DNA of 64,000 nucleotides from DATFTF01 sp963825175 (GCA_963825175.1 CAWGSA010000002.1:1116001-1180000); one strand, 5' to 3'; positions 34,081 to 42,912 are shown, counted from the stretch's first letter. The notes: a model not told the origin generated them from the letters alone. Made by a program: numbers and translations.

Positions 34081-35300
34081 GCGCCTTCGGCCTCGCGTTG
34101 CGCAACCTGTTGCGGCAGAAGCGAAGGACGGTCCTGCTCGGATGCGTCGTCGCGTTCGGTTTTGCCGCGTTCGCCCTGGCCGGCGGGTTCATCGCGCAGT
34201 CCTTCGAAGGGTTGAAGGAAGGGACGATGCGCACCGTGGGGCAGCTCCAGGTCGTCGACCGCCGGGCGGTCGCGCGGGAGGAGGAGACGACCCTCGAGTT
34301 CGCCCTTCACGATGCCGACCGGGCGCGCGCCGTTGCTTCCAGGGTCCAGGGCGTCGCCTCCGTCCTTCCCCGGATCGATTTCGTGGGGCTCGCCACCAAC
34401 GGCTCCAAGTCCGTTCCCTACCTCGGCGTGGGAGTCGATCCGGAGCCCGAAGCCGCGGCGACCTACGCCCGGGAGCTGATCGTCTCGGGCCGCTACCTGA
34501 GCGGGGACGGCGGCGACGGCGTGCTCCTGGGGACGGGGCTGGCCTCCTCCTTGAACGTGCGTGTCGGAGACCGCGTCACGCTGATGGCGACCACGCCCGA
34601 CGGATCGTTGAACGCCGTGGACGGCGTGGTGGTCGGCCTGGCCGACGTGCGCATCAAGGAGTTGAACGACCGTTATCTCGCCGCCGGGATCGGCCTGGTC
34701 GGGCGCCTGCTCCAGAGCTCCGGGTCGGTCTCCAAGCTGATCCTCTTTCTCCGGCCGGGGGCCGACGAAGAACGGACCGCGCACGCCGTGTCCGAGGCGC
34801 TTGGGGCGGCCGGCTATCCCGTCGCCATCCGACACTGGCGAGAGCTCGCCACCTTCTACGAGCAGGTCAAGCTCCTGTACATCGGGATCTTCGGGTTCGT
34901 CGGAGCGGTCCTGGTCGTCATCGTCGTGCTCTCCGCGGCGATCGTCATGACCATGGCGGTCACCGAGCGGACCCGGGAGATCGGAACCCTTCGGGCCATC
35001 GGGACCCGCCCCGCCGGAATCCGCAGGATGTTTCTGGCCGAAGGTCTGGCCGTCGCTTTGGTCGGCTGTCTGGCCGGCACTCTGATCGCGCTCGTCGTGC
35101 GCGCCGCGCTGAATGCGTCGGGGATCATGCTGCCGCCTCCTCCCGGAGCCACTCATGGCATGCCGATCCACGTGCGGTTCTACCCGCTGGCCTACGGTGC
35201 CGGTTTCCTGGCGATGGTCGCGACCTTGACGCTGGCTTCGTACTTTCCGGCCCGGCGGGCCTCCCGGCTCTCGATCGTCGAGGCGCTGGCGCATGTGTGA
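34077..35300 (+). CDS. ABC transporter permease, LolE/MacB (FtsX-domain) type, GTG start
   Basis: A 407-residue permease with one N-terminal helix, a large extracytoplasmic MacB-type domain (about residues 45-250) and three C-terminal helices of the FtsX domain, including TERTREIGTLRAIGT, the coupling-helix stretch contacted by the ATPase. The GTG start overlaps the ATPase stop. It probably forms a homodimer with the upstream ATPase, since only one permease gene is present. Confidence 0.9.
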   Translation: MSAFGLALRNLLRQKRRTVLLGCVVAFGFAAFALAGGFIAQSFEGLKEGTMRTVGQLQVVDRRAVAREEETTLEFALHDADRARAVASRVQGVASVLPRIDFVGLATNGSKSVPYLGVGVDPEPEAAATYARELIVSGRYLSGDGGDGVLLGTGLASSLNVRVGDRVTLMATTPDGSLNAVDGVVVGLADVRIKELNDRYLAAGIGLVGRLLQSSGSVSKLILFLRPGADEERTAHAVSEALGAAGYPVAIRHWRELATFYEQVKLLYIGIFGFVGAVLVVIVVLSAAIVMTMAVTERTREIGTLRAIGTRPAGIRRMFLAEGLAVALVGCLAGTLIALVVRAALNASGIMLPPPPGATHGMPIHVRFYPLAYGAGFLAMVATLTLASYFPARRASRLSIVEALAHV

Positions 35301-35358
35301 CGCGGGCGGAGCCCGCGCGAGAGGCGTGAGGCGTGAGGCGGAAGGCGTGAGGCGAGCC
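35301..35358. repeat. Hairpin and GCGTGAG-type short-period array
   Basis: A 7-bp GC hairpin (35301-35317) directly after the permease stop is followed by degenerate GAGGCGT/GCGTGAG units (35321-35356). The same unit family occurs at 57151, 58887 (as GCGTAAG) and 59983. Confidence 0.7.
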
Positions 35359-35396
35359 GATGGAAGACCGACGGCATTGCGGAGGTTGACCTGAAC

Positions 35397-36113
35397 ATGA
35401 AATCCGTTTTCGCGGTCCTCCTCGTTCTGGCAGCGGCGGAGCCTGCGGCGCAGTGGCTCCAGAACGTCGATGCGGCGCGAAACGCCTTCGACGAGGCAGT
35501 CATCTCCGCCCGGGCCACCGAGGTCGACGCCGGGAAGGTGGTGGGCACCGCCGACTTCGACGTGTACACCAAGGGCCAGGACCGCGGGCTGATCGTGTTC
35601 AAGGGAGGCAAGAACAGCGGCCGCAGGATCTTGAACGTCGGCGATCGGATGTGGCTGCTGGTTCCCGGCGCGTCGAATCCGATTCCGATCAGTCCCAACC
35701 AGCGCCTGGTCGGAGGCGCCTCGGTGGGCGACGTGGCCCGGCTGCGGTTCGCGCGCGACTACACCGCGACGGTTCGCCCGGAGACGGAGACCCTCGCCGG
35801 TAAAGCCTGTCGGGTGTTGGACCTGACGGCCAGATCGCCGCGGGCGCCCTATCCCAGGGTCGTGCTGTGGTACGACGAGGGGCGGAGCCTGCCCGTCCGC
35901 CTCCTGTTCTCCCTTCCCTCGGGGTTGCAGGCCAAGGACGTCACGTTCACGAAGTTCGGCAAGTCGTTCGGCAAGACGATCGTGACGGAAATGGAAGTGC
36001 GCGATCTCCTTGGCCGCGAATCGCGGGCGATCACGCGGCTGGAATACCTGGCTTACCGCCCGGCGAAGCTCGACGACAGGATCTTCACGCCGGAGGGAGC
36101 CAGGGGACTTTGA
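35397..36113 (+). CDS. LolA-like outer-membrane lipoprotein-sorting protein
   Basis: A 238-residue exported protein with a short signal peptide. The mature part is a half-barrel-like series of strands: GTADFDVYTKGQDRGL, ILNVGDRMWLLVP, and a late LPVRLLFSLPSG segment. This resembles the LolA-like domain of outer-membrane lipoprotein-sorting proteins. It follows an ABC pair of the LolDE/MacB type, so it may carry the released substrate across the periplasm. It lacks the length and motif detail needed to call classical LolA. Confidence 0.75.
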   Translation: MKSVFAVLLVLAAAEPAAQWLQNVDAARNAFDEAVISARATEVDAGKVVGTADFDVYTKGQDRGLIVFKGGKNSGRRILNVGDRMWLLVPGASNPIPISPNQRLVGGASVGDVARLRFARDYTATVRPETETLAGKACRVLDLTARSPRAPYPRVVLWYDEGRSLPVRLLFSLPSGLQAKDVTFTKFGKSFGKTIVTEMEVRDLLGRESRAITRLEYLAYRPAKLDDRIFTPEGARGL

Positions 36114-36117
36114 AGAA

Positions 36118-36228
36118 TGGAATCATTGAATCCTTGACAGATGGGACGGACCAGGACACTTTCGCCCAATCAGACAAAGAATCGATGAATCAGTGAATCA
36201 ATGACTCAATGTATCAATGAATCGATTC
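36118..36228. repeat. TCAATGA-type short-period array between convergent genes
   Basis: Degenerate ATTGAAT units just after the LolA-like stop (36118-36139) face multiple TCAATGA/GAATCGA units at 36180-36228 in the opposite orientation. The last residues and stop codon of the convergent FAD-reductase gene are encoded within the right array. Confidence 0.75.
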
Positions 36229-37355
36229 TCCTCAAGTCTCCGCATCCCTAACCGGACCAGTCGCTCTCCTCCGGCGCGTGCGGCCATCGAAGCCAGCCCG
36301 GGGTGCAGCATGAGGCGGCGGAACACGGCGCTCCAGCCGAAGCGGCGGGAGAACCGGGCTCTCCACGCCCGGACGTAGGTCCGCGCGAGACGGTCCATCG
36401 TGAACTCGCCGGCCAGGGCGGCCTCGACCGTCTCCCCGGCGAGGATGCCGGAGGCGAGCGCCGCCGACTGCCCCTGCCCGGAGAATGGATCCAGCATGCC
36501 GGCAGCGTCTCCCGCCATCAGGACGCCGTTCTCGACCGGCGGCTTTTCCGTGAAGAAGACGGGCCCGGTGCCGAGAAATCCGTGCGGCCCCGGTTCGAGG
36601 AGCTCGAGGTCCCGATCGAGCGCCGGATTCTCGCTCGAAACGGCGCCCAGCAAGGCCTCCCAGGTCGGTCCGGCCTTGCGCCGGGCGTGTTGGGACACCA
36701 CCCCTGCCAGGTTGACCGCGCCGCCCTCCACCCGCGAAAGGCCGCAGTACCCTCCGCGGAAGAGATAGAGGCGCACGCGCTCCGCCAGCCGGCGAGAGTC
36801 TCCCAGGAGCTCGCCGCTCCAGCCGAAGAACGGCCGCCCGCGCAAGAAACTCCGATCGAGCGACCGGTCGAGCGCGTCCCACCGGCCCCATGCGCCGATC
36901 ACCGCCGACGCCTCCACGTGTTCGGCCTCGCCGGGCCCTGTCGTCCAGGCCACGCGGTGGGCGCCGGGGCGGCCTTGCGTCGAGACGACGCGGGCTCCGA
37001 ACCGCATCGCGGCGCCGACCTCCCGGGCGCGGGCCGCCAGGAGGTCGTCGAAAACGAAACGGGACAGACTCATGGCCGGCGCCGTCAGGGCAAGGGGCGC
37101 GGAAGACCCGCCGGGCAGGTGAATGGATCCTTGCGTGATGATCTCCGGTCCCTTTCCACGCACCGCCGCGAGAACCCCGAGGCGCGCGAGATGCGGCTCG
37201 GCGTCGGAAGCCAGGAACGCGCCGCAAACCTTCCGTCGGGGGAAGGATTCCCTCTCCAGAACCAGGACCCGTCGGCGGCGCTGGCACAGCGTGATCGCCG
37301 CAGCCGATCCAGCCGGCCCGGCGCCGACGATCACGACATCGTAGGGGTCCGTCAC
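36198..37355 (-). CDS. FAD-dependent oxidoreductase, geranylgeranyl-reductase-like
   Basis: A 385-residue flavoprotein with the dinucleotide-binding GAGPAGSAAA near the N-terminus, KVCGAFL (the K-x-C-G signature of geranylgeranyl-reductase-type and related flavin monooxygenases), and GDAAGMLDPFSGQG for FAD binding. It overlaps the methyltransferase gene by 4 nt, and a ketosynthase gene lies just upstream, so it probably acts on a polyketide- or fatty-acid-derived or prenyl substrate. The exact substrate is unknown. The C-terminus is read through a short-period array. Confidence 0.85.
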   Translation of the reverse strand: MTDPYDVVIVGAGPAGSAAAITLCQRRRRVLVLERESFPRRKVCGAFLASDAEPHLARLGVLAAVRGKGPEIITQGSIHLPGGSSAPLALTAPAMSLSRFVFDDLLAARAREVGAAMRFGARVVSTQGRPGAHRVAWTTGPGEAEHVEASAVIGAWGRWDALDRSLDRSFLRGRPFFGWSGELLGDSRRLAERVRLYLFRGGYCGLSRVEGGAVNLAGVVSQHARRKAGPTWEALLGAVSSENPALDRDLELLEPGPHGFLGTGPVFFTEKPPVENGVLMAGDAAGMLDPFSGQGQSAALASGILAGETVEAALAGEFTMDRLARTYVRAWRARFSRRFGWSAVFRRLMLHPGLASMAARAGGERLVRLGMRRLEENRFIDTLSH

Positions 37356-38065
37356 GCGCGGGATCTCGTCCCCTGTCCGGTCACCAGGATCCGGAAAGGG
37401 AACACGTTCTTTGCCGACGCGTCATGAATCGCGTGTCCCGCGATCTCCAGAGCCTCCCGCCGCGTGTACGCCTGCCGCACCGAGGCCTGTCCGTCCCGCA
37501 CGGAGACCTTGGTCTCGAACGTCATGCGCCCGGCGACCGCCACGAAGAGCAGGGGAACGAGGTGCCGTCGCACGTCGAGCATGGCCACGCCCCGGCGAGC
37601 GACGCGGGCGAGCTCGCGCAGCATCCGCTCGTTTTCCTCCGGCGAGAAATGGTGGAAGAAGAGCGTCGAGACGACCCAGTCCGCCGCCCCGTCGCGCAGC
37701 GGCAGGCGGAACGCGTCCGCCGCCAGGGCCGTCAGCTCTCCGTCGGCCATTTCCCGGCCGGCGGCGAGGTGGCGCCACTGCAGGTCGATGCCCACGATTC
37801 GTACGGCGACACCCTCCGCGGCCAGACGCCGCGAGAGGGCCCGCCCGACCGTGCCGGCCCCTGCGCCCACGTCGAGAACGAGAAAGGACCGACCCGGCTC
37901 TTCGCGCATGAGCGGAAGCAGGTGCTCGAACAGGGCCCGGGAGGCGCCCCAGCGCCGATTCAAGTTCTTCAAGTCGCGCAGCGAGCGGACCATTTCCTCC
38001 GGAGCCAGGGAAGCGTCGTCCAGGAGCTCGCGGGACGGCCGGCGATGGGGGACGAGCAGGGACAT
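37352..38065 (-). CDS. Class I SAM-dependent methyltransferase
   Basis: A 237-residue Rossmann methyltransferase with motif I LDVGAGAGTVG, a motif II acidic residue in VGIDLQWRH, a motif III-like LPLRDGAADWVVST and a helix FFHHFSPEE typical of ubiquinone- and polyketide-type methyltransferases. It is coupled to the FAD-reductase by an ATGA overlap. With the ketosynthase upstream it suggests modification of a small lipid-like metabolite, though quinone methylation is also possible. Confidence 0.85.
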   Translation of the reverse strand: MSLLVPHRRPSRELLDDASLAPEEMVRSLRDLKNLNRRWGASRALFEHLLPLMREEPGRSFLVLDVGAGAGTVGRALSRRLAAEGVAVRIVGIDLQWRHLAAGREMADGELTALAADAFRLPLRDGAADWVVSTLFFHHFSPEENERMLRELARVARRGVAMLDVRRHLVPLLFVAVAGRMTFETKVSVRDGQASVRQAYTRREALEIAGHAIHDASAKNVFPFRILVTGQGTRSRA

Positions 38066-38155
38066 GGTCTGAGGTCTCAGGTCTCGAGTTTCAAGTTCAC
38101 GAAAGATTCGGGTCCAAAACGTTCCGTCATCACCGAGGACCTTAGACCTGAGACA
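38066..38155. repeat. AGGTCTC-type array with inverted arm
   Basis: A left arm of degenerate GGTCTGA/GGTCTCA units (38066-38088) and a right arm (38138-38155) share a perfect 11-nt inverted match (38074-38084 with 38144-38154). The stop codon of the ketosynthase gene is at 38142-38144 inside the right arm, and the methyltransferase start abuts the left arm. Confidence 0.75.
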
Positions 38156-39389
38156 CGACGAGCGCGCTGTTCTTCGACCCGAAGCCGATGCAGTTGCAGA
38201 GCGCGTGCTCGAACGACCGGGAGCGGGCGGCGTTGGCCACGTAGTCGAGGTCGCATTCGGGATCGGGGCGATCCAGGTTGATGGTGGGCGGCAGGAACGC
38301 GTCGCGCATGCCGAGCAGCGTCGCGGCCAGGCCCGCCGCCCCGCACGCTCCCTGGGGGTGGCCGATCATCGACTTGATCGAAGAGCCGGCCAGCCGGGAG
38401 ACGGCCGCCCCGAACGCCCGGCGCACGGCCCGCGTCTCGACCCGGTCGTTCAATGCGGTCGATGTCCCGTGGTAGGCGAGGTAGTCGACGGCGTCCGCCG
38501 GCACCCGCGCTTCGGCCAGGGCCAGAGCCATCGCGCGGGCCGGTTCCTCGCCGGATTCGTCCAGGCGGACACGGTGGTGCGCATCGCAGGTCGCACCATA
38601 TCCGCGGATCTCGCCGTAAACGCGCGCGCCGCGAGCGGCCGCCCGTTCCTGCTCCTCCAGCACGAACATCCACGAGCCTTCGCCGAGCACGAACCCGTCG
38701 CGATCGGCCGAGAACGGCCGCGACGCCCGCGGGGGGTCGGATTCCCACGCGGTCGACACGATGCGCATCATCACGAAGCCCTCCATGATTCCGCGGACGA
38801 CGGTGGCGTCCACGCCGCCGGTGAGCAGGACGTCGGCGTCCCCATGCTTGATCGAGCGGAACGCGTAACCGATCGCGTCCGTCGAAGAAGCGCATCCGGT
38901 GGAAACGACATGGGACGGGCCGCGCAGGTCGAAGCGCATCGAGATCTCCGAGGAGAGCGTTCCGATCGTGCCCGAGGGGATGGCGTAGACGGAGGCCTTC
39001 TTGACCTGATTGGTGTAGTAGAGGTGGTACATCCGCTCGGAGAATTCGATGGCCCCGCCGCCGGTTCCCAGCACCACGCCGATCTCCCGCCTTTCGTCCA
39101 GCGGAAGTGCGTGCGGATCCAGACCGGCGTCGGCGAAGGCCTCGGCCGAGGCCGCGATGGCCATGGGCACGGCTCGCGACACGTGGCGGATGTCCTTGGC
39201 GCCGATGTGGTCCGCGGGTTCGAAGCCCTTGAGCTCGGCGGCCACGGTCGCGGGCAGACCCTCCGGATCGAACAGCGAAATGCGCCCGATCCCGCTCCGG
39301 CCCTCCCGCACCGCCCGGCCGAAGGCTTCGCGTCCGATGCCGTTGGGCGAGAGGCAGCCGATCCCGGTGACGACGACGCGGCGAGCCAT
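38142..39389 (-). CDS. FabF-type beta-ketoacyl-ACP synthase
   Basis: A 415-residue ketosynthase. The start at 39389 gives the normal MARRVVVTGIGCLSPNG beginning. The catalytic Cys166 lies in STGCASST, with His307 in HGTST and His344 in GHPQGA. All three catalytic positions are present, so it should be active. No ACP, ketoreductase or acyltransferase gene is adjacent. With the coupled methyltransferase and FAD-reductase it may belong to a small secondary-metabolite or specialised lipid pathway rather than bulk fatty-acid synthesis. Confidence 0.92.
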   Translation of the reverse strand: MARRVVVTGIGCLSPNGIGREAFGRAVREGRSGIGRISLFDPEGLPATVAAELKGFEPADHIGAKDIRHVSRAVPMAIAASAEAFADAGLDPHALPLDERREIGVVLGTGGGAIEFSERMYHLYYTNQVKKASVYAIPSGTIGTLSSEISMRFDLRGPSHVVSTGCASSTDAIGYAFRSIKHGDADVLLTGGVDATVVRGIMEGFVMMRIVSTAWESDPPRASRPFSADRDGFVLGEGSWMFVLEEQERAAARGARVYGEIRGYGATCDAHHRVRLDESGEEPARAMALALAEARVPADAVDYLAYHGTSTALNDRVETRAVRRAFGAAVSRLAGSSIKSMIGHPQGACGAAGLAATLLGMRDAFLPPTINLDRPDPECDLDYVANAARSRSFEHALCNCIGFGSKNSALVVSQV

Positions 39390-39481
39390 TGCGTCAGATT
39401 CTATTTGCAGGACCCGAGCGCGCGGGGCGCCTAAAGAAACCCTAAGCTGCCCTGGTTCCTGCCTCTTGCCTTGGTCGCGGC

Positions 39482-39625
39482 GCGCGTAGTCTCCCAGAGG
39501 GGAGGAGGCGCGCGCCGCGGGAGCGAGAGCGCAGCGACGGATCAGGGCCGCGGTCGAGGCCGCATTCGGCCGAGCCGCGGACCGGTGCGCCGAAGGCGCA
39601 GATCCGGAACAAGCGGAAGCGACGG
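39482..39625 (-). repeat. 144-nt multi-hairpin dispersed repeat, copy B
   Basis: This copy has the same length as copy A (6184-6327) and is identical over its first 44 shared nt (39488-39531). The CCGCGG-bounded stem (39548-39580) and the terminal hairpin TGCGCC/GGCGCA (39586-39600) keep pairing while the bases differ from copy A. It directly abuts the stop codon of the alpha/beta hydrolase gene and lies 93 nt upstream of the ketosynthase start. Confidence 0.8.
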
Positions 39626-40435
39626 TTAGGGCGGTGCCACCCGCTCGAACCACCGTGTCAGAACGCGCAGGATCTTGAGCGGCACGAAGCGCACCAGCGC
39701 ATCGGCGTGCAGGGAGCCGGGCAGGTCCAGGTGCACGGCTTCCACCGGGGGCGCCGCGGCCTCTTCCAGCATCCGCGCGTGCAACGGATCGACCAGCCAG
39801 TCTCCTTCCGCGCTGACGATCAGCTTGGGCATGGTCAGCACGGACACCGCCTCGACGGCCCGGGGCTTCTTGGACAGCAGGGTGACGGGCGAGAACCGCG
39901 GCATTCGGGCGACGTTCTTCAAGCTGACCTGCCGCAGCGCGCCGGGTTTCCAGGGATGGGGGCGCACCGCGGCGACGTCTGCGGGAGACGAGATCAATGC
40001 GAGGGCCCGGCAGGGCAGCGCGGGACTCCTGGCGAGCGCGTCGGCGCCGATGGATCCTCCCATCGACAGCCCGAGCAGGGCGAACCGCCCGTACGGTTTG
40101 CCCGGACCGGCGAGCTCGCCGGCCACGGCCGCCACGTCGTGCGCCTCGGTCGCCCCGAACGTGTAGGAGCCTCCGCTGTCCCCGTGCCCGCGAAAATCGA
40201 AGACCGCGACGTCGTAGCCCCGGCGAACGAAGTGCCCGGCCAGGAACCGGTTCTCGCGGGCCAGACGCGAACGCCAGAATCCGGGCGCGATCAGGAGGAG
40301 CTCCCGCGACGGGCGCCGCCACAAGGAGTAGGCGATCGTCACGCCGTCCGCCGTTCGAACCCGGCGGTCCACGGCCTCCACCGTCCACGCCGGCGCGCTC
40401 AAGGGAGCGAGCTCGGGCCACCGACGAGAAGGCAT
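39626..40435 (-). CDS. Alpha/beta hydrolase
   Basis: A 269-residue serine hydrolase with an oxyanion segment around LLIAPGFWRS, FDFRGHGDS before the nucleophile elbow GLSMGG, an acid residue in EGDWLVD and a late His in SLHAD. The plan is that of a lysophospholipase or peptidase-like hydrolase. It has no signal peptide. The N-terminus overlaps the moeA 3' end by 37 nt, so translation may begin a little downstream. The substrate is unknown. Confidence 0.85.
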   Translation of the reverse strand: MPSRRWPELAPLSAPAWTVEAVDRRVRTADGVTIAYSLWRRPSRELLLIAPGFWRSRLARENRFLAGHFVRRGYDVAVFDFRGHGDSGGSYTFGATEAHDVAAVAGELAGPGKPYGRFALLGLSMGGSIGADALARSPALPCRALALISSPADVAAVRPHPWKPGALRQVSLKNVARMPRFSPVTLLSKKPRAVEAVSVLTMPKLIVSAEGDWLVDPLHARMLEEAAAPPVEAVHLDLPGSLHADALVRFVPLKILRVLTRWFERVAPP

Positions 40436-41616
40436 TCGACGACGGTTCCGGCTCCGCGCGCCGGGGAGCCCGCCTCCGTTCGGATCAGCGCGTTGGCGCG
40501 CGCGTGCGCGCCGATGTCATGGCTGCCGAGCGTGTCGAGCGGCTCGACCACCAGCGTTCCTCCGTCGACCCGAAGGTGGGCGTCCCGGTACGTCTCCCGC
40601 GGGCCGGACGCCTTCAGCCCGCGCGCCAGCCGCGCCCAAATGCGCGGCGTGCCCGGTTGTCCGTTCCCCTCCAGCCGATCGAGAGCCCATCGGACGAAGA
40701 GGTGGAAGGCAACCGCACTCGAGACAGGATTGCCGGGAAGGCCGAACCAGATGGTCCCTCCGCGGCGCGCGAACGCGATCGGCTTGCCCGGCCGCACCGC
40801 GACGCCGTGGAACAGGATCTCGAAGCCGCTGCGCTCTGCGATCGCCGGGAGGAGATCGAGGTCGCCCGCGGAAACGCCTCCGGAGGTCAGCAGCACGTCT
40901 TCGCGGGCGCCGGCCTGCCGGAAGAACCGCTCGATGCCCGGCGCTTCATCCGCCAGCCGCGGCGCCACCTCGTACGGCCACCCGGCCTGGCGGCACAGGG
41001 AAGCGATCATCGGTCCGTTGGAATCCCGCAGCTTTCCCGGCCCAGGCTTCTGCGAGGGAGGGACGAGCTCGTTGCCCGTCGCCGCGACCAGGACCCGCGG
41101 CCGCCGGAAGACTTCGATGGGCTCGGCCCCGGCGAGCGCGGCGAGCGCCACGTCTCCCGGCGTGAGGCGCCGGCCGGCGGCGAGGAGAGCGCGTCCCGCG
41201 GCCACGCTCTCGCCGCGCCGGCGGATGTGGGCCCCGACGGTCGGCGCGCCATCGAACCCAACCGCCCCCTCGGCCACTCGGGCCTGCTCGACCGGGACGA
41301 CGGCCTCGGTCCCCTCGGGGATCGGCGCTCCGGTCATGACGCGGACCGCTTCGCCGTCGAGGAGAGGGGGTGGCGGAGGATCTCCCGCGGCGACCGTCAA
41401 GGTCCGGGCGCGCAGCGCGCCTCCCTCCTCGGAGAAATCCGCCACGCGCACGGCATAGCCGTCCATCGCGGAGGTGTCGAACGGCGGCCAATCGACGTCG
41501 CTGGCGACGTCTCGAGCCAGCACGCGTCCCGCGGCGTCCGAAAGGGGGATGCGCTCGGTTCCGAGGGGCAGCGTCGCGGCGGCGAGAACGGAGAGGGCCT
41601 GGTCGACAGAGATCAC
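40399..41616 (-). CDS. moeA: MoeA, molybdopterin molybdenumtransferase, probable GTG start
   Basis: MoeA inserts molybdate into adenylylated molybdopterin in the last step of molybdenum-cofactor synthesis. The 405-residue protein begins ISVDQALSVLAA from a GTG at 41616; the upstream part of the frame is low in quality. It shows MTGAPIPEGTEAVVPVE, VATGNELV and SGGVSAGDLD, the conserved blocks of the family. The xdhC gene about 2.3 kb away also concerns the cofactor, but it is on the other strand and not in the operon. Confidence 0.94.
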   Translation of the reverse strand: MISVDQALSVLAAATLPLGTERIPLSDAAGRVLARDVASDVDWPPFDTSAMDGYAVRVADFSEEGGALRARTLTVAAGDPPPPPLLDGEAVRVMTGAPIPEGTEAVVPVEQARVAEGAVGFDGAPTVGAHIRRRGESVAAGRALLAAGRRLTPGDVALAALAGAEPIEVFRRPRVLVAATGNELVPPSQKPGPGKLRDSNGPMIASLCRQAGWPYEVAPRLADEAPGIERFFRQAGAREDVLLTSGGVSAGDLDLLPAIAERSGFEILFHGVAVRPGKPIAFARRGGTIWFGLPGNPVSSAVAFHLFVRWALDRLEGNGQPGTPRIWARLARGLKASGPRETYRDAHLRVDGGTLVVEPLDTLGSHDIGAHARANALIRTEAGSPARGAGTVVECLLVGGPSSLP

Positions 41617-41722
41617 ACGGGCATTGTAGGTCGGGGTCGAGGGCTGCGACTCGAGACGGGCCCGGCCGGTGCCGCCGTGAACCGATTCCCTTCCCCTTCG
41701 GTTACGATTGGGTCTCTTGCCA

Positions 41723-42490
41723 ATGGAAAAAAGCTTCGAATACCGGGGTGACCTCGCGGTGACACCGCTGGCCGAGATCCTGGCCACGATCCATCGATAC
41801 CGTGTCCCGGGCGTCCTGACGCTCTCGCGGGACGGGCGGCTGCGCAAGATCTCCTTGGACGACGGCCTGGTCGTTTCCGCCGGCTCCAACGAGCGCGAGG
41901 CCAGCCTGGGAATGTACCTGTTGAGGACGGGAATTCTGAAACCGGAGATGGCCCGGGAAGCCGACGCGCGGCGGACTCGCGACGGCCTGCGGCTGGGCCA
42001 GGTGCTCCTTCAGATGGGGATTCTGACGCCGGAGCGCTTGAACGAGGTGATCGGCGCTCAGACTCGGGAGATCCTCTGGGGAGCCTTCGATTGGGAGGAC
42101 GGAGAGGTCCTGTTCGAGATCGGTCCACGCCGGTCCCAGGAGCTGGTGCGCCTGGATCTGCGCATCCCGGAGGTGATTCTGGAGGGGATCCGCCGCACGT
42201 CCGACGTGCGCCGCCTGGTCCAGCGCCTCGGCTCGGGCCACACCATCCTGGAGCGGCTGCCGGGGCCGCTTCTGGCCCTCTTTTCTCAGACCGAGCAGGG
42301 GTTCTTCCAGAAAGCGGATGGGCGAACGCCCCTGCAGATTCTCTGTACGAAAGGGCCGGGATCGGTCCCGGAGAACGCGCGGCTGCTCTACGCCTTCTTC
42401 TGCCTGGGCTTGCTTCGAAGGCTGCGCGGCACCGGCGCCGGCGCCAAGAAGATTCAGTACAAGACGGAGGGGGGGAGCCTGGGGAACTAG
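41723..42490 (+). CDS. DUF4388 (PatA-like N-terminal) domain protein
   Basis: A 255-residue cytoplasmic protein. The N-terminal part (EYRGDLAVTPLAEILATIHR... GVLTLSRDG) is the DUF4388/PatA-N fold, commonly attached to response-regulator and signalling proteins. The rest has a GQVLLQMGILTPERLNEVI segment resembling the GspE N-terminal helix-turn, and a winged-helix-like C-terminus. It has no receiver domain. ATG at 41723 is chosen; a TTG at 41708 is the other option. Its stop codon abuts a long inverted array. Confidence 0.8.
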   Translation: MEKSFEYRGDLAVTPLAEILATIHRYRVPGVLTLSRDGRLRKISLDDGLVVSAGSNEREASLGMYLLRTGILKPEMAREADARRTRDGLRLGQVLLQMGILTPERLNEVIGAQTREILWGAFDWEDGEVLFEIGPRRSQELVRLDLRIPEVILEGIRRTSDVRRLVQRLGSGHTILERLPGPLLALFSQTEQGFFQKADGRTPLQILCTKGPGSVPENARLLYAFFCLGLLRRLRGTGAGAKKIQYKTEGGSLGN

Positions 42491-42571
42491 AGGAATCTGC
42501 GATTTGCGATTTGTGATTGGCAATTCCCGAGGGCTCGGAAAGAATCACAAATCACAAATCACAAATCCTCT
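42489..42571. repeat. CAAATCA-type array forming a long hairpin
   Basis: The left arm 42489-42518 and right arm 42543-42571 are inverted copies over nearly 29 nt, each built from GATTTGTG/CACAAATC units. The loop is about 24 nt. It fills the gap between two + strand genes and could act as a terminator or RNA-stability element. Confidence 0.85.
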
Positions 42572-42582
42572 AAGATTCCGCC

Positions 42583-42912
42583 ATGCCCATCTACGAGTAC
42601 GCGTGTCAAAAGTGCGAAAAGAGGACGGAGGCGATCCAACGGGTCGGTGAGAAGCCTCTGAAGATCTGCCCCCACTGCGGGGGTCGCCTGAAGAAGCTCG
42701 CCTCGGCGCCGGCCATCCAGTTCAAGGGGAGCGGCTGGTATGTGACCGACTACGGCTCCAAGCCGGACAGCTCGCGCGCCAAGAAGGAAGACAAGGCGTC
42801 CTCCGAGAAGAGCGAATCCACGGAGAAACACACCGAGAAGGCGGCGGAGAAGACTTCCGAGAAGACCGCCGAGAAGAAGAAGGAATCGAGGGAGAAGAAG
42901 ACCAGGGAGTAA
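42583..42912 (+). CDS. FmdB-type zinc-ribbon protein with Lys/Glu-rich tail
   Basis: A 109-residue protein beginning MPIYEYACQKCEKRTEA, with C-x-x-C pairs CQKC and CPHC that form the FmdB zinc ribbon, then the usual FKGSGWYVTDYG block. The C-terminal 50 residues consist almost entirely of Lys, Glu, Ser and Thr with EK(T/S) repeats. FmdB proteins are proposed regulatory proteins of uncertain role. The tail is probably disordered. Confidence 0.9.
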   Translation: MPIYEYACQKCEKRTEAIQRVGEKPLKICPHCGGRLKKLASAPAIQFKGSGWYVTDYGSKPDSSRAKKEDKASSEKSESTEKHTEKAAEKTSEKTAEKKKESREKKTRE

